64,000 bases of DNA from Arcticibacter eurypsychrophilus (lineage in GTDB: Bacteria; Bacteroidota; Bacteroidia; Sphingobacteriales; Sphingobacteriaceae), in contig NZ_MDFN01000014.1 of assembly GCF_001730525.1 (NCBI RefSeq), forward strand, positions 62,001 to 126,000, read 5' to 3'. The notes beneath the pieces are model-generated. The model saw nothing but the letters and a program-made list of their open reading frames with translations, did no database searches and was not told the DNA's origin. This document shows, piece after piece, positions 42,373-50,598 of this stretch. Position 1 is the first letter of the stretch. Each line of letters begins with the position of its first letter. The translations under genes were made by a program, and so were the position numbers.

Positions 42373-42657
42373 CTTGTGTTATTTAACGTAGGGAAGTATT
42401 CTGGATATAATAAGTCTCCATTTAGATTTTAAGCCATAAAAAATAATTCCTTCCAATAGCTCTTTTGAATATAAATGATGAAACATACTTTTATAGTGAT
42501 AATCAAATTTAATGCCATTAAGCACTGATTATCCCAGCTGTTAAAGAATCAGATAAGTAGCAATCTGCATTAAAATGAAGAAATGATTTAACCGGAGAGA
42601 GAAACTTCCGGGAAGTCAGTTAAGAAGTAGATATAGATCAAGCTTAATAAGCTAAAT

Positions 42658-44064
42658 TTATTCCAAATTAATGGCTTTCATCTTATTGTATAGCGTCTTT
42701 CTATCTATATTCAATAGTTGTGCAGCCTTAGTTTTGTTAAAATTAACTTCTTTAAGAACCCGTAAAATGGTCTCATATTCAGCTTCAAGTGCAGCGTCCT
42801 TCAATCCGCGTTTATGATCACGTAAATGAATGCTGTCTACAGCTGTTTCAATTGCTGATACTTTTGCAAAAGTTGAAATCTCAAGGGGAATAGACTTCAG
42901 TTGAATTTTACTGGACTCAGATAATAGCGTAGCTCTTCTAATCACATTCTTTAATTCACGAACGTTTCCGGGCCAGTTGTATGTCATCAGGCATTCTATA
43001 ACTTCATCCGAGAACCCCTCTACGTTTTTATTCAGCTCTTTATTAGTAAACTTTAAAAAGTTCTGAGCAAAAATGATAATATCAACTTCTCTATTTCTTA
43101 GAGGGGGAAGAAGGATATTGAATTCATTAAAACGATGGTAAAGGTCTTCTCTAAAACGGCCTTTTTGAATGGCCTCCTGAAGATTTTCATTTGTTGCAAC
43201 GATAAGACGTACGTCAAGATCAATTTCTTTTGTGCCACCAATTCGTTTGACTTTTCTTTCCTGCACGGTACGTAAAAGTGCCGCTTGAATCTCGTAAGAT
43301 AGATTTCCTACTTCATCCAGGAAAAGAGTTCCTCCGTTAGCCAGTTCAAAATGGCCTATCTTCGTGTACAGCGCTCCTGTAAAAGAACCTTTCTCATGTC
43401 CGAAGAACTCACTTCCAGCCAATTCTTTAGTAAGAGAGCCACAGTCCATAGCGATAAACGGCTTATCTCTGCGATTACTTTTTAAATGTATTGCATGAGC
43501 AATAGATTCTTTTCCTGTTCCACTTTCACCTGTTAAAATAACACTGTAGTTTGTAGGAGATATTAATTCAATTTGCTTGAGTAATTCTTTAGCTGCAGTA
43601 CTCTCTCCTATAACATATTGTTCGGGATAGTCGCCTGTCTTGTTGCTTCTTTCATTCTGATTAAAATCGGAAATAACACTTGTCCTTGGAGTTGACAAAG
43701 CAACCTGTGTTTCAAAAGCTTTATTGATTGTATTTAAAATTTCGTCGGGATATAGTGGTTTCGTAATGTAATCATAGGCCCCCATTTTTATTAATTCAAC
43801 GGCAAGTTTGATATCTGAGTAGCCCGTTATAATAATTACACCTGTACCTGGATAAAGCGTTTTTATTTTCTTTAAAATTTCCCTTCCATCTGTATCCTCA
43901 AGTCGGAAGTCGCATAATACTAAATGATAGGTTTCTTTGGAAAGTAAATCCATAGCTGAAGCCCCACTTAACGCTGTATTTACCTCATATCCGTTCCTTG
44001 TTAGGAACTTCGATAATAAAAGGCCAATATTTACTTCATCATCAACTATTAAAATCCTTTTCAT
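42658..44064 (-). CDS. NtrC-family sigma-54-dependent response regulator
   Basis: The 468-residue protein has a receiver domain (phospho-acceptor D52 in LCDFRLED) and an AAA+ domain with Walker A GESGTGKE (179-186). The sigma-54 contact loop is GSFTGA (226-231), a common variant of GAFTGA, and Walker B lies in GGTLFLDEVG. A C-terminal Fis-type helix-turn-helix (KEVNFNKTKAAQLLNIDRKTLYNKMK) completes it. It activates sigma-54 promoters when phosphorylated. Its partner kinase is not in the window. Neighbouring YtxH and PAS-receiver genes are candidate targets, but I found no clean -24/-12 sigma-54 promoter in front of them. Confidence 0.95.
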   Translation of the reverse strand: MKRILIVDDEVNIGLLLSKFLTRNGYEVNTALSGASAMDLLSKETYHLVLCDFRLEDTDGREILKKIKTLYPGTGVIIITGYSDIKLAVELIKMGAYDYITKPLYPDEILNTINKAFETQVALSTPRTSVISDFNQNERSNKTGDYPEQYVIGESTAAKELLKQIELISPTNYSVILTGESGTGKESIAHAIHLKSNRRDKPFIAMDCGSLTKELAGSEFFGHEKGSFTGALYTKIGHFELANGGTLFLDEVGNLSYEIQAALLRTVQERKVKRIGGTKEIDLDVRLIVATNENLQEAIQKGRFREDLYHRFNEFNILLPPLRNREVDIIIFAQNFLKFTNKELNKNVEGFSDEVIECLMTYNWPGNVRELKNVIRRATLLSESSKIQLKSIPLEISTFAKVSAIETAVDSIHLRDHKRGLKDAALEAEYETILRVLKEVNFNKTKAAQLLNIDRKTLYNKMKAINLE

Positions 44065-44231
44065 AATAAATTTACAAACGGAAATAAAGATAAATTATAT
44101 ATTCAACATGGGAAATTATTTCTACAACTAATGTAAAGATTAACCAATTTTGCCACAGTTTCGATGTTAGACACCGTTATTTAATTAATATTTACCATAA
44201 TCACACTCCGTTTTATAATTATTTTTAATCT
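44065..44231. other. Upstream region of the NtrC-like gene
   Basis: AT-rich DNA of about 170 bp holding the presumed promoter of the minus-strand NtrC-like gene. No element could be assigned with confidence. Confidence 0.4.
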
Positions 44232-44445
44232 TTGTGACACCAGGTAGAGCTCAACTAGGTCCCGCGTTCATTATTACAAGGCTTTTTTTCCCTGCTATAC
44301 TCCTTCTTTCTTCGCTAGTTCTTCGACTAAACACGGAACAACAGCGAAGCTGCAACGAACAAGCAAGCTCTATGAATCGAACCACCAAGCCAGTTGTCTT
44401 CAAGATGGTTCCTCGCTTTAACGAATTGATATTATCGTAATTTAT
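44232..44445. ncRNA. Candidate structured RNA of unknown type upstream of glnS
   Basis: This block differs from the AT-rich DNA around it by its higher GC content. It contains two good hairpins. CTTCGCT (44310-44316) pairs with AGCGAAG (44343-44349), with a second helix GTTC/GAAC inside. GAACCA (44379-44384) pairs with TGGTTC (44406-44411). A near-match to the -7 promoter element (TAATCTTTG) sits at about 44226-44234 on the plus strand. The only frame through it (68 codons from a GTG) does not look like a protein. I do not recognise an RNA family, and the strand is unsure. Confidence 0.3.
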
Positions 44446-44521
44446 ACTGCCGAAAAGTTTGATGCTATACCTAATTCCATATTAATAGAAGAATTCTAAT
44501 CGCTAAAGCTTAAATGTTTAG

Positions 44522-44529
44522 TACTTTTG
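44522..44529 (+). promoter_or_regulatory. Candidate -7 promoter element (TACTTTTG) for glnS-rarA
   Basis: TACTTTTG matches TAnnTTTG and ends 19 bp before the glnS ATG at 44549, giving a very short leader. Confidence 0.45.
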
Positions 44530-44548
44530 TAGCCTTTTTAAGGCATAT

Positions 44549-46219
44549 ATGAGCGAAGAACGGTCACTGAATTTTATAGAAGAAATAATAGAAGAAGATA
44601 TAAGGAATGGGAAAAATGATGGACGTGTGCATACGCGTTTCCCGCCTGAACCTAATGGCTACCTGCACATCGGTCATGCTAAATCAATCTGTCTGAATTT
44701 TGGACTCGCCCGAAAATATAACGGCAAAACCAATCTTCGTTTTGATGACACTAATCCGGAGAAGGAAGAAACTGAATATGTAGAAAGTATTAAAGAAGAT
44801 GTCAGATGGCTTGGGTTTGAATGGGAAGAGGAGTTATATGCTTCTGATTATTTTGATCAGATCTATTCTTTCGCGGTAAAGCTTATTGAAAAAGGACTTG
44901 CCTACGTAGACGATAGTAGCCCCGATGAAATAGCTTTGCAAAAAGGTACCCCAACGGAAGCCGGTGTTGCAAATCAATACAGAAGCCGTAGTATAGCCGA
45001 AAACCTTCTTTTGTTTTCTGAAATGAAGGAAGGTAAGTATAAAGACGGCGAGCGGGTATTACGTGCGAAAATAGATCTCGCATCACCAAACATGCATCTG
45101 CGTGATCCTATTATGTACCGGATCCGTCATGTAAATCATCACCGTACAGGGGACACCTGGTGCATTTACCCGATGTATGATTTCGCTCATGGTCAGTCAG
45201 ATTCCATTGAAAAGATTACACATTCTATTTGTACACTAGAATTTATACCCCATCGTCCTTTATATGATTGGTTTATAGATGAATTGGAAATATTCCCTAC
45301 CAAACAATATGAGTTTGCACGGTTGAATATGACCTATACCGTGATGAGCAAGCGCCGTTTACTGCAATTAGTAAACGAGGGGTTTGTGAATGGCTGGGAT
45401 GATCCACGGATGCCCACCATAAGTGGTATGCGCCGCAGAGGATATACGCGTGACTCTATTCTGGAGTTTTGCGACCGTATTGGTGTAGCCAAAAGAGAGA
45501 ATGTAATTGATGTAAGTCTGCTTGAATTCTGTGTCAGGGAAGATTTAAATAAATCTGCCTGGAGACGGATGGCTGTGCTTGATCCTCTTAAGCTGGTGAT
45601 CACTAATTATCCGGAAGGACAGGAAGAAATCTTTGAAGGCGAAAACAATCCGGAAGTAGAAGGTGGGGATGGCTCAAGGGCAATTCCTTTCAGTCGCGAG
45701 TTGTGGATTGAGCGGGATGACTTTATGGAAATCCCCTCTAAGAAGTATTTTAGACTCGGTCCAGGTTTAATGGTCAGATTAAAAAGCGCGTATATCATTA
45801 AATGCGACGATTTTGTAAAGGACGAACAAGGTAATGTAACTGAGGTTCATTGTTCTTATATCCCGGAATCTAAATCAGGCCATGATACATCAGCCATTAA
45901 GGTTAAGGGTACGATCCACTGGGTCAGTATTCCTCATGCCTCAAAAGCTGAGGTAAGGTTATATGACCGGCTTTTCAATGATGAAGATCCAATGTCCAAT
46001 GGAAAGGATTTTTTAGAAATTATTAATCAGGCAAGTTTGCAGGTAATGCCTGAAGTATATATGGAGCCGGATATGGCACATGCAGAAATGGGTCGTGGAT
46101 ACCAGTTTATACGTAAAGGATATTATACCTTAGATAAAGATTCCGTAGAAGGAAATCTTGTTTTCAATCGTACGGTAACATTAAAAGACACCTGGGCAAA
46201 GGAAGTTAAGAAAGGATAA
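44549..46219 (+). CDS. glnS: Glutaminyl-tRNA synthetase
   Basis: The 556-residue class I enzyme has the HIGH motif in RFPPEPNGYLHIGHAKSICLNFG (residues 28-50), the substrate motif LRFDDTNPEKE, and the KMSKS-equivalent VMSKRRL near residue 268, followed by the GlnRS anticodon-binding beta-barrels. LRDPIMYRIRHVNHHRTGD is typical of GlnRS rather than GluRS. It charges tRNA-Gln directly, so this organism need not rely on the amidotransferase route for Gln. The stop is followed at once by the rarA start codon. Confidence 0.96.
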   Translation: MSEERSLNFIEEIIEEDIRNGKNDGRVHTRFPPEPNGYLHIGHAKSICLNFGLARKYNGKTNLRFDDTNPEKEETEYVESIKEDVRWLGFEWEEELYASDYFDQIYSFAVKLIEKGLAYVDDSSPDEIALQKGTPTEAGVANQYRSRSIAENLLLFSEMKEGKYKDGERVLRAKIDLASPNMHLRDPIMYRIRHVNHHRTGDTWCIYPMYDFAHGQSDSIEKITHSICTLEFIPHRPLYDWFIDELEIFPTKQYEFARLNMTYTVMSKRRLLQLVNEGFVNGWDDPRMPTISGMRRRGYTRDSILEFCDRIGVAKRENVIDVSLLEFCVREDLNKSAWRRMAVLDPLKLVITNYPEGQEEIFEGENNPEVEGGDGSRAIPFSRELWIERDDFMEIPSKKYFRLGPGLMVRLKSAYIIKCDDFVKDEQGNVTEVHCSYIPESKSGHDTSAIKVKGTIHWVSIPHASKAEVRLYDRLFNDEDPMSNGKDFLEIINQASLQVMPEVYMEPDMAHAEMGRGYQFIRKGYYTLDKDSVEGNLVFNRTVTLKDTWAKEVKKG

Positions 46220-47500
46220 ATGGCTACAATACCTCCATTAGCAGAGCGTATGCGTCCGGCAACGCTGGATGATTACTCTGGACAACAGCATTTGGTTGGC
46301 CCGAATGCTGTGTTGCGCAAGGCTATTGAGAGTGGAAACCTACCCTCTATGATCTTGTGGGGGCCTCCCGGTGTAGGTAAAACTACGCTGGCTTATATTA
46401 TATCACAACGATTGAGCAGGCCTTTTTTTAGTCTGAGTGCAATCAATTCTGGCGTTAAAGATGTCCGTGAGGTAATAGAAAAGGCGGCGAAGCTTAAAGA
46501 AACGGAGGATAACCTTCCTGTGTTGTTTATAGATGAAATCCATAGATTCTCTAAGTCGCAACAAGATTCTTTACTTGGGGCGGTAGAAAGGGGACTGGTT
46601 ACTTTAATTGGTGCGACCACAGAAAATCCATCTTTTGAGGTGATATCTGCCCTTTTATCAAGGAGTCAGGTTTATATTCTTAAGAACCTGACGGAAGAAG
46701 ACCTGCTTGAATTAATCAACAGGGCAATCACACAGGATCAATATCTTTCAAAAAAGAAGATTCTTGTTAAGGAGCACGAAGCCCTGATGCGCCTTTCAGG
46801 GGGAGATGCAAGGCGTTTACTGAATGTGCTGGAGCTAGTAGTCAATGCAAGTGGAAAAGACGAAGTAGAGATTACGAATGAGATTGTATTGGCACATGTG
46901 CAGCAGAATATGGCGATGTATGATAAAGCAGGGGAGAATCATTATGATATCATTTCCGCTTTTATCAAGTCCATACGAGGGAGCGATCCCAATGCAGCCG
47001 TTTATTGGCTGGCACGCATGATTGCCGGGGGAGAAGATCCTTCCTTTATTGCACGTCGTTTATTGATCCTTGCTTCAGAAGATATTGGCAATGCGAATCC
47101 GAATGCATTGCTATTGGCCAATACCTGTTTCCAGGCGGTGAATGTAATAGGGTGGCCTGAATCGCGTATTATTCTATCGCAGACGGTTACCTACCTGGCT
47201 TCCTCTGCGAAAAGCAATGCAAGTTATATGGCCATTGCTATGGCACAAGAGCTGGTGAGCAGCACTGGCGATCTGCCCGTTCCCCTTCATATCCGGAATG
47301 CTCCTACCAAGCTGATGAAAAACATTGGATATGGTAAAGATTACAAATACGCCCATTCTTACGAAAATAATTTTAAGGAGCAGGAGTATTTTCCAGCGCC
47401 ATTAAGTGGTACCAAACTGTACGATCCTGGAGATAACGCCAGTGAGCAAAAGCTCCGTGAAAAGCTCCGTTCCTTGTGGAAAAATAAGTATAAATATTAA
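46220..47500 (+). CDS. rarA: Replication-associated recombination protein A (RarA/MgsA AAA+ ATPase)
   Basis: The 426-residue AAA+ ATPase has PLAERMRPATLDDYSGQQHLVG at the start, Walker A GPPGVGKTT (about residues 48-56), Walker B LFIDEIHRFSKSQQD, sensor GATTENPSFEV, and the C-terminal RarA tetramerisation region (HYDIISAFIKSIRGSDPNAAVYWLARMI). It acts at stalled replication forks and binds SSB. It follows glnS with no spacer, so translation is probably coupled. There is no obvious functional link between the two. Confidence 0.95.
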   Translation: MATIPPLAERMRPATLDDYSGQQHLVGPNAVLRKAIESGNLPSMILWGPPGVGKTTLAYIISQRLSRPFFSLSAINSGVKDVREVIEKAAKLKETEDNLPVLFIDEIHRFSKSQQDSLLGAVERGLVTLIGATTENPSFEVISALLSRSQVYILKNLTEEDLLELINRAITQDQYLSKKKILVKEHEALMRLSGGDARRLLNVLELVVNASGKDEVEITNEIVLAHVQQNMAMYDKAGENHYDIISAFIKSIRGSDPNAAVYWLARMIAGGEDPSFIARRLLILASEDIGNANPNALLLANTCFQAVNVIGWPESRIILSQTVTYLASSAKSNASYMAIAMAQELVSSTGDLPVPLHIRNAPTKLMKNIGYGKDYKYAHSYENNFKEQEYFPAPLSGTKLYDPGDNASEQKLREKLRSLWKNKYKY

Positions 47501-47523
47501 AAAGATATTTTTATCTTGGATGC

Positions 47524-49002
47524 ATGATCTTATCCTTTTTGCAACACCAGTGGAAAGCATTCTGGCGATCTAAAAATACGGGTAAAAGTGTAGCAGTACG
47601 AGTTGTAATGGCTTTTCTACTGCTGTATCTCTTTCTTAATGTAGTAGTTGTCGCCTATTTTTTAGATGAAATCCTAGATGAGCTCTTCCCCTTAGAGCGT
47701 GTACTTGATGCCTTCAATGGTATTTTACTGTATTACTTTATTTTTGATCTGCTGATGCGTTTCCAATTGCAGGAGCTGCCTACCTTAAGTGTCAGGCCTT
47801 ATCTTGCCTTGCGTGTTAGCCGAGATCAGATTGTGAATTATTTAAGCGTGAGTTCACTGTGGACAGGATTCAATCTGGCTCCCGTTATGCTTACCCTACC
47901 CTTCCTTTTGAAACAGGTCTTACCTTACCATGGAGTAGGGATCTTTTGGGGCTATCTTCTGGCAATTATAGGCTTAACATTGTTTAATCATTTCTTCAGT
48001 CTTTGGTTTAAACGAAAAGTAAACCTGAACAGTTGGTTTTTATTAGCCTTTGTAGCAGTAGTGGCAGGTTTAGGCTTGCTGGATTTTCACTGGCATATCA
48101 TTTCGATCTCCTATGTATCCAAATTGCTTTTTACTCATTTATATCAGCTGCCGGTATTGGCTTTCATTCCTTTATTTATGGCCATAGCCATATTTTTTAT
48201 TAACTATAAATTTCTAAAGAATAACCTCTATCTGGATGAACTTCGATCTGATCACTCCGGAGAGAAAACAAGTACGGATATTTCGTTCTTCAATAAATTT
48301 GGCGTTGCCGGACAATTGGCCGCAACAGAACTTAAATTAGTACTGCGAAATAAAAGACCATCATCATCCCTTAAAATCTGTGGTTTGATGATGTTTTATG
48401 GTTTGCTGTTTTACCCAAACCCAGCATATGGTGTTGGTTTCGGATGGAAAATTTTTGCGGGCATGTTCATGACCGGGATCTTCATTATCAACTACGGGCA
48501 GTTCATGTTTAGCTGGCAGGCCAGTCACTTTGATGGTATTATGGCGCATAAAATTAAGGCTTTGGATTTTTTTAAGTCTAAGTTAATCCTGTTTTATTCC
48601 TTTTCTTCCATTACTTACATCCTGACGATACCTTATGTATACTTCGGTTGGAAGGTGTTATTAGTACAATCAGCCATGCTTTTATGGAATCTGGGAATAA
48701 ATACACTGATTGTATTGTACTTTGCTACCCGCAATTATAAGCGGATTGATTTATCAAAAGGCGCTTCATTTAACTGGGAGGGGGTAGGTGCTTCTCAGTG
48801 GATTTTAAGTATTCCTTTGTTTACCCTTCCATTTGTTGTTTATGCCCCATTCAGTCTTTTGGGGCAATCTATGGCCGGAGTATTATGCATCGGATTTGTT
48901 GGTTTAGCAGGCATGATGACCAGGAACTTCTGGCTCGGCTTGCTGGTTAAAGAGTTTAGTGAAAAGCGTTACCAAATTGCAGAAGGGTTTAGAAACGAAT
49001 AA
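47524..49002 (+). CDS. DUF5687 membrane protein, ABC exporter permease subunit
   Basis: The 492-residue protein has about twelve predicted transmembrane segments (for example VAVRVVMAFLLLYLFLNVVVVAYFL and SLWTGFNLAPVMLTLPFLL). It matches the Bacteroidota DUF5687 family, which is encoded next to ABC ATPases and is thought to be the membrane subunit of an exporter. The ATPase gene follows after 2 bp. It lies 23 bp past rarA and may share its transcript. The transported substrate is unknown. Confidence 0.8.
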   Translation: MILSFLQHQWKAFWRSKNTGKSVAVRVVMAFLLLYLFLNVVVVAYFLDEILDELFPLERVLDAFNGILLYYFIFDLLMRFQLQELPTLSVRPYLALRVSRDQIVNYLSVSSLWTGFNLAPVMLTLPFLLKQVLPYHGVGIFWGYLLAIIGLTLFNHFFSLWFKRKVNLNSWFLLAFVAVVAGLGLLDFHWHIISISYVSKLLFTHLYQLPVLAFIPLFMAIAIFFINYKFLKNNLYLDELRSDHSGEKTSTDISFFNKFGVAGQLAATELKLVLRNKRPSSSLKICGLMMFYGLLFYPNPAYGVGFGWKIFAGMFMTGIFIINYGQFMFSWQASHFDGIMAHKIKALDFFKSKLILFYSFSSITYILTIPYVYFGWKVLLVQSAMLLWNLGINTLIVLYFATRNYKRIDLSKGASFNWEGVGASQWILSIPLFTLPFVVYAPFSLLGQSMAGVLCIGFVGLAGMMTRNFWLGLLVKEFSEKRYQIAEGFRNE

Positions 49003-49004
49003 TC

Positions 49005-49709
49005 ATGATGATCGAGATAAAAGATTTAAAAAAGACATATAACGGGATAACTGTAGTAGATATTCCTTCCTTGCAGATTAATAAGGGCGAATCGATTGGC
49101 CTTGTAGGGAATAATGGTGCCGGAAAAACCACTTTATTTAGGATTATCCTAGACTTGATCCGTAAGGATAGTGGTGTGGTGCTTTCTAAGGATAGCAATG
49201 TTTCTGATACGGATACCTGGAAGGATTATACAGGTTCTTATCTGGATGAAGGGTTCCTGATTGAATACCTGACTCCCGAAGAGTATTTTTACTATATAGG
49301 CTCCTTGTATCAGGTCTCTCGTGCAGATATTGATGTTAAATTGGAAGCCTTTACCGATTTCTTCAATGGAGAGATTCTGGGGAAGAAGAAGTATATCAGG
49401 GATCTTTCGAAAGGAAACCAATGTAAGGTGGGTGTAGTTGCCTGCCTGATGCAAAACCCTGAAATCATTATGCTGGATGAGCCTTTTGCAAATATTGACC
49501 CCAGTACACAATTCAGACTGAAAAATATGTTAAAGCAGGTTGCAGCTGAAGGTCAGATTACTTCAATTGTCTCTAGTCATGATTTAAACCATGTAACGGA
49601 TGTTTGCAAGCGGATATTGTTGATGGAAAAAGGACTGATTATTAAGGATATTCAGACAGATGGGAATACGCTGGAAGAATTGGAATCTTATTTTTCGGTA
49701 ATGAAATAA
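49005..49709 (+). CDS. ABC transporter ATP-binding protein
   Basis: The 234-residue ATPase has Walker A GNNGAGKTT (about residues 36-44), an ABC signature LSKGNQCKVG in place of LSGGQ, Walker B IIMLDEPFANIDPS, and the switch His in IVSSHDLNH. It energises the DUF5687 permease encoded 2 bp upstream. The signature variant is usual in DUF5687-linked and lantibiotic/antibiotic exporter-type ATPases. No substrate-binding protein is present, which supports export. Confidence 0.92.
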   Translation: MMIEIKDLKKTYNGITVVDIPSLQINKGESIGLVGNNGAGKTTLFRIILDLIRKDSGVVLSKDSNVSDTDTWKDYTGSYLDEGFLIEYLTPEEYFYYIGSLYQVSRADIDVKLEAFTDFFNGEILGKKKYIRDLSKGNQCKVGVVACLMQNPEIIMLDEPFANIDPSTQFRLKNMLKQVAAEGQITSIVSSHDLNHVTDVCKRILLMEKGLIIKDIQTDGNTLEELESYFSVMK

Positions 49710-50029
49710 GGATCCTTTTTAGGCAGATTAAGATACCAGATATGAATTAGCGCTGATATAATCTATTTAGTTAAATACGTCCTGAAATAACTAAAAATGA
49801 ATGATTGCAAATTCTATAAATGCTAGAATGACTATCTATAGGTTGCAAATCGGAATAATTCACTTGTCTATATAAAACTGCTACTTTATCAATAATTCAT
49901 TTCTAAGTGAAATCTTTTAGTTAATCTACCATAGCTTGATCCTCTAATTAAATATTAGAATAGAATGATTAAAAAGTACTTGACCAAGATAAAAAAATAT
50001 CATTTCGTCCTTTTTGTAAATATCACTTT

Positions 50030-50052
50030 AATACTCTCATAGAGTATTTTTT
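50030..50052 (+). terminator. Weak hairpin with T tail
   Basis: AATACTCT (50030-50037) pairs with AGAGTATT (50041-50048) around a 3-nt loop, and TTTT follows. It is AT-rich and 320 bp past the ABC ATPase gene, so it may end that transcript, but its strength is doubtful. Confidence 0.35.
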
Positions 50053-50109
50053 GATAATAATTAGTTAAGTATAGCTAAAATAATATTATAGGATAATAAG
50101 ATTTGAGCA

Positions 50110-50117
50110 TACTTTTG
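50110..50117 (+). promoter_or_regulatory. Candidate -7 promoter element (TACTTTTG) upstream of the mannan-locus SusC
   Basis: TACTTTTG matches TAnnTTTG and is the only full match I found in the 890-bp region. It would imply a leader of about 475 nt, which is long, so confidence is low. Confidence 0.25.
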
Positions 50118-50257
50118 AAATACTAATTATTCAACCTGCAATGCAAATAACTATATCAATAAAACATCTGTTAGCTATCTTTTCTGTTGGTTATTATTTT
50201 AGTGCATCATCTGGTTAAATGCTATTTAAACGGTGTTAACAGATTTGATTTTATAAC

Positions 50258-50271
50258 CTTAAGCGCTTAAG
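50258..50271. promoter_or_regulatory. Perfect 14-bp palindrome (CTTAAGCGCTTAAG), candidate operator
   Basis: The palindrome has the AAnCGnTT core seen in operators of LacI/GalR-family regulators. It lies 328 bp before the SusC start. No LacI-family gene is in the window; the only local regulator is AraC-type, which normally binds direct repeats, so a distant regulator is implied if the site is real. Confidence 0.4.
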
Positions 50272-50598
50272 CTAAAATCTTCTCTTTAATCATTAAATAG
50301 ACATTACAAACAATAACCTAGTATTTATACAAGTACGAGAAGTATAATCAAATCAATTTACAACCATTCAAAAGGTGATTATGTAAAATTAAACCATGGT
50401 TCTAAGAAATGTTCAAGGAAGAATTCTTAAGCAAGTGTCTCGTGTCAGATATCAGCTCCTTATAGTACTGCTGAAAATCTAAATTAAAAATTATTAACCT
50501 GCTCTTTTTGATGATATTAAAATTAATCTACTCTGAAAAAGAAGATTAATTACATGAAAAAAGGGAGAAAATCTTTTCATTAACTAATTCAAATAAAC

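Larger units (their letters stand above)
49710..50598. other. Long intergenic region upstream of the mannan locus
   Basis: About 890 bp of AT-rich DNA without a gene. It holds a small T-tailed hairpin at 50030-50052, a TACTTTTG -7-like element at 50110-50117, and a perfect 14-bp palindrome at 50258-50271. The length and these sites suggest that control of the SusC operon happens here. Confidence 0.5.

Noticed and set aside
44370-44385. TRNA-like GGTTCGATTC on the minus strand
   Set aside because: No cloverleaf can be drawn around it; acceptor and anticodon stems are missing.
44234-44440. 68-codon frame from a GTG in the GC-richer block
   Set aside because: No domain, no plausible start context, and the composition fits hairpin-rich RNA better than protein.
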